Source: Betaproteobacteria bacterium
GTDB lineage: Bacteria; Pseudomonadota; Gammaproteobacteria; Burkholderiales; SG8-39
DNA length: 6,665 bases
Assembly: GCA_007280315.1 (NCBI GenBank)
Contig: QYQC01000096.1
Location: 1-6,665, forward strand
Direction: 5' to 3'
Under the pieces are notes generated by a model that worked only from the letters and a program-made list of their open reading frames with translations, did no database searches and was not told the DNA's origin. This document shows, one piece after another, positions 1 through 5,152 of the stretch (positions are counted from its first letter, which is position 1; each line of letters begins with the position of its first letter). Made by a program: the position numbers and the translations under genes.

Positions 1-1930
1 GCAGGAACAATCCGAACGCGATCAGGCTGAAGCCCAGGATCCTCGAACCCAGTGCCATCGGCCGTGTCGGTTCGTCCACCAGGTATTTCGACAGTTCGCC
101 GGTTTCGACCAGCCGGTTGTATTCAACGGTGTGCTCATGCTTGAACTCCTCCAGCGGCACCGAACCGGTAAACATCACCACGTCCAGCGGGAATTTATCC
201 GGGCGGAAATGGTTGTTGAAGAAGTGCACTGTGAACAGGAACAGGGCGGCGAGCAGCGCCTCTTCTCCATGGAAAATCGTCGCCACGTTGAATACCCAGC
301 CGGGCAGGACCGAAGCAGTGATGTTCGGGAACCAGAGCATGAAGCCACTTACGCCGATGATCGTCACGCCCCAGAACGGCGCCCAGTAGTCGAACTTCTC
401 CCAGTAGGTCCAGCGATCGAACACCGGACGCGGCCCGAGGCCGAAGAACCACTTGAACATGGCGATGATGTCCCACAGGTCCTGCCAGCGCGGTATCAGC
501 GAGTTGGGCCCGAACCATTGGAACGTTCTCCAGCTCTTGCCCAGGCGCATGACGACGTAGATCAGATGCCCGACGAATACGCTGGCGAAAATCACCGCGC
601 AGGTGCGGTGGATGAGCGCCGCAACCTTCGGGCCGCCGAGCGCGTTCACAATTACGGGTGCCCAGGCGCTCTCGGCGTAGAACACCGTCATGCCGGTCAG
701 GGTCAGGATCATCAGGCTCAGGGCGAACACCAGGTGACCGATGCGCCACAGCAGCGGAAAGCGCCGGAAATGCTTGCCCAGCAGAAGTTCATCGGTGCGC
801 ACATGCGGCCGCGTCTTGCGCGACTGGCGGTCTTTGTACTCGCGGTAGAACCACAGCGCTGTATGCGTCCAGAAAAACGCGAACGTGCCGACCAGCAGCT
901 GAATCATGAATTTCGAGGCGATCCATATGTAAGGATAGCGGCCGAAGTCGTGCGACGTGCCGTGCGGCTCGAACGTGGTGAAACCCTGTGTCGCTTGCTT
1001 GTGGCATTGCTGGCAGGTCTTCAGGCGGTTGTCTGGATGCACCGTGGATTTCGGACTGTCTATCCTCTGGATCGCATGGCTGCCATGGCAGTCGAAACAC
1101 TTTGCGGTATAGGCGTAGCCGAGCTTGTTGATCTGGCCGTGATAGGTTTCGGTATAGGACTTCAGGCTGCCCTGATGGCAGTTGCCGCAGTTCTTGGTGA
1201 TTGCGAGCTTGGCCGAATCCTTTGCCGTATTCTCGACGTCGTGGGTGGTGTGACAGTCGGAGCAGATGGCTGCTTTGGGGTTCTTGTTCTGCAGCACTTC
1301 CTTCCCGTGCACCGAGGTCGCGTATTGTTCGCGTTCCGCGGTGTGGCATTTCCCGCAGGCGTTCGGGACGCTGAGGCGCCATTCCGCGCGTTCGGGACTG
1401 CCGCTGGTATAAATATAATGCGGCGCATGGCAGTTGTAGCAGGTCGCGTTTGTGCGCGACTGGTCATCCCGGTTCGGTCGCGCATGAACCGACTTCATGT
1501 ACTTGTCGATATTCTGCACTACCACCCCGAGTCTTTCGTTCTCCGCGGTTTTGTTTTCCGCCTTGGCGGCATCCCACAAGGCTTCATGGCAGGTAACACA
1601 ACTGACCTTGCGCGTTACCCCGGGCTTGTGCGGGATTTCGGAAATATCGGTATGGCACTCCTGGCAGGCGCGTTTTCCGTGCACGCTCTTGCCGAATTTA
1701 TCCTTGATCACATGCAGATCGCGCGTCTGACCGTCCGCCCCCGGCACGGCGAAGCCTTCGTTGCCGTGACATGCAAGACAGGTGTCGTTGTCCGGGTTTC
1801 CGATTGTCTTTTCGGCTGCTTTGGCGCCGGCCGCGTCTGCGGCCATGGCTGGTTGCTGCCAGATGACGGAGACTCCCGCCATACAGATGACGCCCGCCAT
1901 CACCCAAGCTGCAAGTCTTGAAACGCCCAT
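1..1930 (-). CDS. CbcL-like nine-heme cytochrome c / membrane cytochrome b fusion (C-terminus beyond the left edge)
   Basis: Predicted inner-membrane quinol oxidoreductase passing electrons through periplasmic c hemes. The frame is open for 643 residues from ATG at 1930 and runs off the window. Residues 1-31 form a signal peptide (hydrophobic core, then PAMA-A). Nine CxxCH heme motifs start at C51, C89, C111, C164, C192, C223, C248, C278 and C306. A membrane domain follows, with helices near 340-361, 393-418, 436-461, 515-535, 546-571 and from about 625. Histidines H399, H441, H455, H554, H569 and H574 are candidate b-heme ligands. A nine-heme c domain followed by a FdnI/HydC/b561-like b domain is the layout known for Geobacter CbcL, a quinol oxidase used in low-potential Fe(III) reduction; the name here rests on architecture only. 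GGAG at 1942-1945 lies 11 bases before the start. An FNR-type promoter lies about 175 bases upstream. The acceptor is unknown; other multiheme/b561 fusions are possible. Confidence 0.88.
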   Translation of the reverse strand, partial: MGVSRLAAWVMAGVICMAGVSVIWQQPAMAADAAGAKAAEKTIGNPDNDTCLACHGNEGFAVPGADGQTRDLHVIKDKFGKSVHGKRACQECHTDISEIPHKPGVTRKVSCVTCHEALWDAAKAENKTAENERLGVVVQNIDKYMKSVHARPNRDDQSRTNATCYNCHAPHYIYTSGSPERAEWRLSVPNACGKCHTAEREQYATSVHGKEVLQNKNPKAAICSDCHTTHDVENTAKDSAKLAITKNCGNCHQGSLKSYTETYHGQINKLGYAYTAKCFDCHGSHAIQRIDSPKSTVHPDNRLKTCQQCHKQATQGFTTFEPHGTSHDFGRYPYIWIASKFMIQLLVGTFAFFWTHTALWFYREYKDRQSRKTRPHVRTDELLLGKHFRRFPLLWRIGHLVFALSLMILTLTGMTVFYAESAWAPVIVNALGGPKVAALIHRTCAVIFASVFVGHLIYVVMRLGKSWRTFQWFGPNSLIPRWQDLWDIIAMFKWFFGLGPRPVFDRWTYWEKFDYWAPFWGVTIIGVSGFMLWFPNITASVLPGWVFNVATIFHGEEALLAALFLFTVHFFNNHFRPDKFPLDVVMFTGSVPLEEFKHEHTVEYNRLVETGELSKYLVDEPTRPMALGSRILGFSLIAFGLFL

Positions 1931-1941
1931 GACTTTTGATT

Positions 1942-1945
1942 CTCC
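1942..1945 (-). promoter_or_regulatory. ribosome binding site of the nine-heme cytochrome gene
   Basis: The minus strand reads CCGGAGAATC here, giving a GGAG core 11 bases before the ATG at 1930. The spacing is a little long, but this is the only purine-rich match nearby. It supports the start that also gives a clean signal peptide. Confidence 0.5.
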
Positions 1946-2068
1946 GGTTAAATGAACCGCGCTCCGTCCTGTCGCATACAGGACAAGATTCCTACGTGCC
2001 AACCACGATGAGCGCCGCTTCGTATTGCTCAGAACAGCTGCCGCGCTTTTTTTCCTCCCTGCGCCTGC

Positions 2069-2096
2069 GGTCTGGCGTGTCATAGACCGCCAGACC
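2069..2096. repeat. 9-bp inverted repeat in the leader of the cytochrome gene
   Basis: GGTCTGGCG (2069-2077) and CGCCAGACC (2088-2096) are perfect inverted copies separated by ten bases. If transcription starts near 2104-2105 on the minus strand, the hairpin begins about ten bases into the leader. In that direction it is followed by GC-rich sequence and a run of A, not U, so it is not an intrinsic terminator for the minus-strand genes. It could stabilise the leader, bind a regulator as DNA, or act as a weak plus-strand terminator because CTTTT follows it on that strand. Confidence 0.55.
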
Positions 2097-2103
2097 CTTT
2101 TCG

Positions 2104-2152
2104 CGTTGACGATACTAAACGAACGTTCGCCGCCCGAATTGATGTACATCAA
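2104..2152 (-). promoter_or_regulatory. FNR/Anr-type class II promoter of the nine-heme cytochrome gene
   Basis: Positions 2139-2152 are TTGATGTACATCAA, a perfect 14-base palindrome that exactly matches the FNR/Anr consensus TTGAT-N4-ATCAA. On the minus strand a -10 candidate TAGTAT occupies 2117-2112. If its last base is at -7, the start of transcription is near 2105 and the box is centred at about -40.5 to -41.5. That is the position at which FNR-family proteins activate class II promoters. The leader would be about 175 nt. The only gene that can be served is the cytochrome at 1-1930, since homospermidine synthase ends at 2220 on the same strand. The implication is induction when oxygen is scarce. 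The box is seen directly; the regulator and start site are inferred. Confidence 0.75.
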
Positions 2153-2219
2153 GCCCCGCCGCGATTGGGCGGAGCCGCGAAGTGTCAGCGCGCAGGCGGT
2201 GCCGCCGCCTATAGGTTTT

Positions 2220-3632
2220 TCAGCTTACCCGGAAATTGCGGAACTGCCACGGATCGGAGGCGTCGATGTCATCCGGATAAAGTCCGCCGCGACCGGCGAG
2301 CGGGGTCCAATCCGTGTACACGCCGACCAGTTTCCCGAGATAGGGCGCCGACAATTCGAGCAACGCCTGATAGTCGAGCTCATCCGGTTCGACGATACCG
2401 GCGTCGGGGTGTTTCAGCGCCCACACGATGGCCGCCATGAACGGCGCGTTCACCTGCAGGCTGGTGGCGTTGTTATGCGGGCACAGCTTGCGGGTTTCCT
2501 CGATTCCGAGTTGCGAGCCGTACCAATAGGCGCCTTTCCTGTGCCCCATCAGCAGTACGCCCAGTTCATCGAAGCCGGAATCGATTTCATCGCGCAGCAG
2601 TCGCTGGCGCGGCGGAAAGCGCCAGCCGTTGCCGGCGAACTCCTGCAGCGAAAGCACCGCGTCGTCACAGGGGTGGTAGGCGTAGTGGCAGGTCGGCCGG
2701 TAGACCACCTTGCCGTCTTCGCGCACCGACAGATAGTCGGGAATCGAGATCGCCTCGCCGTGCGAAATCAGCCAGCCGTGAAATGATCCCTCGTGCGGCG
2801 CCCAGGAGCGCACGCGCGTCGCCACGCCCGGCCGGTCGAGGTAGATCGCGGCGCCGCCGCCGAAACCGTACTCGCGCCCATCGTGCGGCCAATTGCGCTC
2901 GTGCGTGCCCCAGCCGAGTTCGGCCGGCTGCAGCGATTCGCCGCAGAACGCCTCGCTCGACCAGGTGTTGACGAATTCGCCGTTGCGCTTGCGCACCTGA
3001 CTCGTCTGGTGGTCGCGCTCGGATATGTGGATGACTTTCACCTCCAGTTTGGCCGCGAGCCGTCCCCACGCTTCGCGGTCTCGCGGCACGCCGGCGTCAA
3101 CGCCTAGCTCGGCTGCAAGATTGAGCAGCGCCTGCTTCACCAGGTGCGACACCAGGCCCGGATTGGCGCCATGCATCAGCACGCAGGCCGGTCCGGAGGC
3201 GAACTTGGCGCGCAGCGCCAGCGCCGTCTCGCGGTAGGCGTAGTTCGAACGCCGGCTGGCGGGCACGGAAATATCGGTATGGCCACCGGGCCAGGGCTCG
3301 ATGCAGGCGTCGATATAAAGCACACCGTGCTGTTGGCACCACTCGATCAGCGCGACGCTGGAGACGTCGAACGAGGCGTTGACCAGGAAATCTCCAGGAC
3401 CGAGTTCGCGTGCGAGAATCGCGACGTAGTTATCCCGGGTCAGCGGTTCGACTTTGAATCTGATGCCATACTCGGCGGCGATTTCCTTGCCGAATGCGTT
3501 GGCGGTGACGATCGCGAGCTGCTCCGGCCGCATATCGACGTGGCGCAGGATGAGCGGCAGCGAGCCCTGTCCGACAGCGCCGAAACCGACCATCAGCATC
3601 CTGCCAGAAAAAGAGGCGTATTTTTTTTGCAT
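2220..3632 (-). CDS. hss: homospermidine synthase
   Basis: NAD+-dependent cytoplasmic enzyme that joins two putrescines (or putrescine and spermidine) into homospermidine (EC 2.5.1.44). Residue numbers count from an in-frame ATG at 3698. The Rossmann loop GFGAVGQG is at 38-45. D111, E134, N179, E227, W246, E254 and H313 correspond, at a constant offset of 17, to D94, E117, N162, E210, W229, E237 and H296 of the Blastochloris viridis enzyme as I recall it; W229 there guides the carbocation intermediate. Segments IEPWPGG, MHGANPGLVS, SERDHQ and VNTWSSEAF are intact, so the gene looks active. Start: the ATG at 3632 gives 470 residues, close to the family's roughly 477. The ATG at 3698 adds 22 non-conserved residues and sits two bases after an 11-bp hairpin. 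Neither has a clear Shine-Dalgarno site, so the gene may extend to 3698. It appears to be a single-gene unit. Confidence 0.95.
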   Translation of the reverse strand: MQKKYASFSGRMLMVGFGAVGQGSLPLILRHVDMRPEQLAIVTANAFGKEIAAEYGIRFKVEPLTRDNYVAILARELGPGDFLVNASFDVSSVALIEWCQQHGVLYIDACIEPWPGGHTDISVPASRRSNYAYRETALALRAKFASGPACVLMHGANPGLVSHLVKQALLNLAAELGVDAGVPRDREAWGRLAAKLEVKVIHISERDHQTSQVRKRNGEFVNTWSSEAFCGESLQPAELGWGTHERNWPHDGREYGFGGGAAIYLDRPGVATRVRSWAPHEGSFHGWLISHGEAISIPDYLSVREDGKVVYRPTCHYAYHPCDDAVLSLQEFAGNGWRFPPRQRLLRDEIDSGFDELGVLLMGHRKGAYWYGSQLGIEETRKLCPHNNATSLQVNAPFMAAIVWALKHPDAGIVEPDELDYQALLELSAPYLGKLVGVYTDWTPLAGRGGLYPDDIDASDPWQFRNFRVS

Positions 3633-3700
3633 ACTCTGGCTTGAGTTAACTTTGTTGAGATCGTCGCGATCAAGTCGGTTATATCCGAAAGCGGACATTA

Positions 3701-3731
3701 CTGCAATACGCGGCGACGTTGCGTATTGCAG
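3701..3731. repeat. 11-bp perfect inverted repeat upstream of homospermidine synthase
   Basis: CTGCAATACGC (3701-3711) and GCGTATTGCAG (3721-3731) are perfect inverted copies with a nine-base spacer. On the minus strand the stem ends two bases before the in-frame ATG at 3698 and about 70 bases before the preferred start at 3632. It would lie in the leader of the mRNA. No U-tract follows, so it is not an ordinary terminator. Part of the stem, CTGCAATAC, recurs at 3865-3873, which links it to the repeat-rich block next door. It could be an operator, an attenuator-like leader structure or simply part of a palindromic repeat. Confidence 0.7.
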
Positions 3732-3741
3732 CGCTAGCGAC

Positions 3742-3756
3742 TGCGCCGCTACGCTA
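3742..3756. repeat. 15-bp direct repeat, copy 1
   Basis: TGCGCCGCTACGCTA occurs here and again, identically, at 3888-3902. Its core GCCGCTACGC (3745-3754) also occurs inverted at 3786-3795. The copies lie in the gap between the small membrane protein and homospermidine synthase. Confidence 0.7.
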
Positions 3757-3781
3757 TATACAGCGTCTTAAGTACTGTCGC
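3746..3781 (-). promoter_or_regulatory. weak candidate sigma70 promoter for homospermidine synthase
   Basis: On the minus strand GCGACA (3781-3776) and TATATA (3760-3755) resemble -35 and -10 elements with a 15-base spacer; reading TATAGC (3758-3753) as the -10 gives 17. Each matches about four of six consensus bases. Transcription would start near 3746-3748 and read through the hairpin at 3701-3731. The match lies inside repeat sequence, so it may be fortuitous. Confidence 0.3.
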
Positions 3782-3785
3782 ATGC

Positions 3786-3900
3786 GCGTAGCGGCCATTG
3801 CGCGCTGCGCGCGCCAACCGTGTTTTCCGCGCGGACGGCTTCTCGTCCGCGCCAAATCCCAACCCTGCAATACCGATCGGCGGGATTTGCGCCGCTACGC
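3786..3900. repeat. 115-bp nested palindromic element (REP/MITE-like candidate)
   Basis: The element is bounded by 10-bp perfect inverted ends, GCGTAGCGGC (3786-3795) and GCCGCTACGC (3891-3900). Inside are a 9-bp perfect stem, GCGCGGACG / CGTCCGCGC (3829-3837 / 3844-3852, six-base loop), and immediately beside it an 8-bp stem, CAAATCCC / GGGATTTG (3853-3860 / 3882-3889). There is also a GCGCGC-rich stretch at 3800-3814. It has no convincing coding capacity. Its right end touches the stop codon of the 155-residue membrane protein. Nested stems with inverted ends suggest a non-autonomous palindromic repeat, but no transposase or target duplication was identified. Confidence 0.5.
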
Positions 3901-3902
3901 TA
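3888..3902. repeat. 15-bp direct repeat, copy 2, ending on the stop codon of the membrane protein
   Basis: Identical to 3742-3756. Read on the minus strand, the copy starts exactly with the TAG stop (3902-3900) of the upstream gene, so the end of that reading frame may have been set by arrival of the repeat. Confidence 0.6.
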
Positions 3903-4367
3903 GTACTTTTGCGGCTGCTCGGTCTGCACGCGCGCCTGATCGCTGTGCAATGTGAAGATGCTCACGCCGCACAGCGCCACCAGCGGCAATGCAACCAGCA
4001 TGACTCCGGCGATGGCGACAGCCCAACCGCGTGGCGCCAGTTTGTGGTCCTTTGGATGCTGTAGATAACTCGCAAGACGAGTGCCGCCCGACATCAGTGT
4101 CAGCGCGATCAGCACCCAGCAGAAGTACTCGAGGCCGATCCGGCCCCAGGACAATCCGTTCAGCAGTCCGAAGGCCGAAACGAGTCCGATCAGCCAGACC
4201 AGCAGCAGCGCGACGTCGCTGATGATGCGCGATTGCAGATATTCGGGCGGAATTGTTCCGCTGCGGAACAACTGATGCAGGAGCAGCACGCCGATCGTCA
4301 GCGCAGCGAAACAAAGGATCGCGAAGAACCAGCCGATGAAGGCCAGCGGCAGCGTAGGGATCGCCAT
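3900..4367 (-). CDS. small four-helix membrane protein of the hydrogenase-like cluster, function unknown
   Basis: I do not recognise this 155-residue protein. It has four hydrophobic segments, near residues 9-33, 50-71, 76-95 and 112-138, joined by short loops, and a polar tail ending in QPQKY. No signal peptide, cysteine motif or heme motif is evident. The ATG at 4367 has a good AGGA ribosome binding site seven bases upstream (4375-4378). It begins only 26 bases after the stop of the small-subunit gene, so the two are almost certainly co-transcribed. The position suggests an accessory or anchoring membrane subunit of that complex. It is shorter than HyfE (about 216 residues) and I see no antiporter-type motif. 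The other long frame here (3895-4419) encodes an arginine-rich, non-membrane sequence and is a shadow. Confidence 0.8.
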   Translation of the reverse strand: MAIPTLPLAFIGWFFAILCFAALTIGVLLLHQLFRSGTIPPEYLQSRIISDVALLLVWLIGLVSAFGLLNGLSWGRIGLEYFCWVLIALTLMSGGTRLASYLQHPKDHKLAPRGWAVAIAGVMLVALPLVALCGVSIFTLHSDQARVQTEQPQKY

Positions 4368-4374
4368 GCGCAGT

Positions 4375-4378
4375 TCCT
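4375..4378 (-). promoter_or_regulatory. ribosome binding site of the four-helix membrane protein
   Basis: AGGA on the minus strand, seven bases before the ATG at 4367. It confirms that start and favours this frame over the overlapping one. Confidence 0.6.
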
Positions 4379-4393
4379 GCTGTTGTCCCGTCC

Positions 4394-4918
4394 TCAGGTC
4401 CCGCTGTGCGGGTCCGCACAGATCGCGGTAAGTATGCCCTGCATCAGCGCGGTAGGGGTGGGCGGACAGCCGGGCACGGCGACGTCCACGGCGATCACGT
4501 TGGAGACGCGGCCGCAGCTGGCGTAGCTTTCGCCGAATATTCCGCCGCTGCAGCCGCAGTCGCCCACGGCGACGACCAGCTTGGGCGCCGGCATGGCGTC
4601 GAAAGTGCGCTTGAGCGCCACCTCCATATTGCGTGCTACGGGTCCTGTGACCAGCAGCAGGTCGGCATGGCGCGGGCTGGCGACGAACTTGATGCCCAGT
4701 CCCTCGATGTTGTAATAGGGATTGTTGAGCATGTGGATTTCCAGTTCGCAGCCGTTGCAGGAGCCCGCGTCCACGTGACGGATCGCCAGCGACCCGGCGA
4801 ACAGGCCGAGGATCTCCTGCTGCAGCCGCTGGCTCACCACGCGCAGCGCCTCGTCAGCCGGCGGCGCTGCCTCCGTCTTGATCCCGGTGCGGACAATCTG
4901 TGTCAGCAGTTTGAGCAT
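4394..4918 (-). CDS. [NiFe]-hydrogenase small subunit / NuoB-like iron-sulfur protein (HyfI/HycG type)
   Basis: Iron-sulfur subunit predicted to hold the [4Fe-4S] cluster next to the large-subunit cavity (equivalent to N2 in complex I), on the cytoplasmic face of a membrane complex. It has 174 residues. The four family cysteines are intact: C54 and C57 in GSCNGCELE, C121 in VGDCGC and C151 in PGCPPTP. The glutamate after the CxxC pair (E58) is present, as is the family's (A/V)GDCG and GCPP surroundings. The CxxC spacing is that of hydrogenase small subunits (HycG/HyfI/EchC) rather than the adjacent CC pair of NuoB. There is no Tat leader, as expected for group 4. The start MLKLL fits the family; AGAAGGG at 4932-4938 lies 13 bases upstream. 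It follows the large-subunit gene by a 234-base hairpin-rich gap and precedes the membrane protein by 26 bases. Confidence 0.93.
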   Translation of the reverse strand: MLKLLTQIVRTGIKTEAAPPADEALRVVSQRLQQEILGLFAGSLAIRHVDAGSCNGCELEIHMLNNPYYNIEGLGIKFVASPRHADLLLVTGPVARNMEVALKRTFDAMPAPKLVVAVGDCGCSGGIFGESYASCGRVSNVIAVDVAVPGCPPTPTALMQGILTAICADPHSGT

Positions 4919-4989
4919 GGTGTTCGAACGGCCCTTCTAGGCGCAGCGAGTGAAATCATGGCTCTCTGCCGTCGCGGAGTTGCACTGTT

Positions 4990-5013
4990 GCGCGGACGAA
5001 AAACTGTCCGCGC
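4990..5013. repeat. 8-bp inverted repeat with the GCGCGGAC core
   Basis: GCGCGGAC (4990-4997) and GTCCGCGC (5006-5013) are perfect inverted copies around GAAAAACT. The stem is the same as that of the hairpin at 3829-3852 apart from its inner G:C pair. One base separates it from the 22-bp hairpin at 5015-5065, giving a tandem hairpin pair between the two hydrogenase-like subunit genes. Read on the minus strand the loop holds five U, but they lie within the loop rather than after the stem. Confidence 0.65.
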
Positions 5014-5014
5014 G

Positions 5015-5065
5015 GATCGTCAATTGCGTGCGGATGAAAAGCACATCCGCACGCAATTGACGATC
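5015..5065. repeat. 22-bp perfect inverted repeat between the two hydrogenase-like subunit genes
   Basis: Positions 5015-5036 and 5044-5065 are exact reverse complements over 22 bases, with a seven-base spacer AAAAGCA (5037-5043). The inner part, GTGCGGATG / CATCCGCAC, is a variant of the GCGCGGAC stem just to its left. No U-tract follows on the minus strand, so it is not a standard terminator. Such a stem in mRNA could still act as an RNA-processing or stability element setting the ratio of large to small subunit. Confidence 0.8.
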
Positions 5066-5152
5066 TTGGGTAACCCCGCCGCACTGTGTACGGCGCGTGC
5101 AGCGCGCAGGGTTTTTCGTAGCACGCGACAGTAGTCATATCTCTGTACATAG

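Noticed and set aside
131..1921. 596-codon plus-strand open frame opposite the nine-heme cytochrome
   Set aside because: It is the mirror frame of the minus-strand gene and is open because of high GC and codon bias. Its sequence is rich in Arg, His and Val without recognisable domains, whereas the minus strand encodes nine CxxCH motifs and a signal peptide.
2194..2220. Intrinsic terminator after homospermidine synthase (AGGCGG/CCGCCT stem beside a T run)
   Set aside because: The TTTTT follows the short stem on the plus strand. In the direction of the minus-strand genes the stem is followed by GC-rich sequence, and there is no plus-strand gene to terminate.
3829..3852. Rho-independent terminator of the hydrogenase-like operon
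   Set aside because: The 9-bp stem is strong, but the minus-strand sequence after it is GGAAAACACGG, without a U-tract. The same stem recurs elsewhere as a repeat.
3895..4419. 174-residue minus-strand ORF overlapping the membrane-protein gene
   Set aside because: It is an alternative frame with Arg/Ala-rich composition and overlaps the small-subunit gene. The 155-residue frame has clean membrane helices and a good ribosome binding site.
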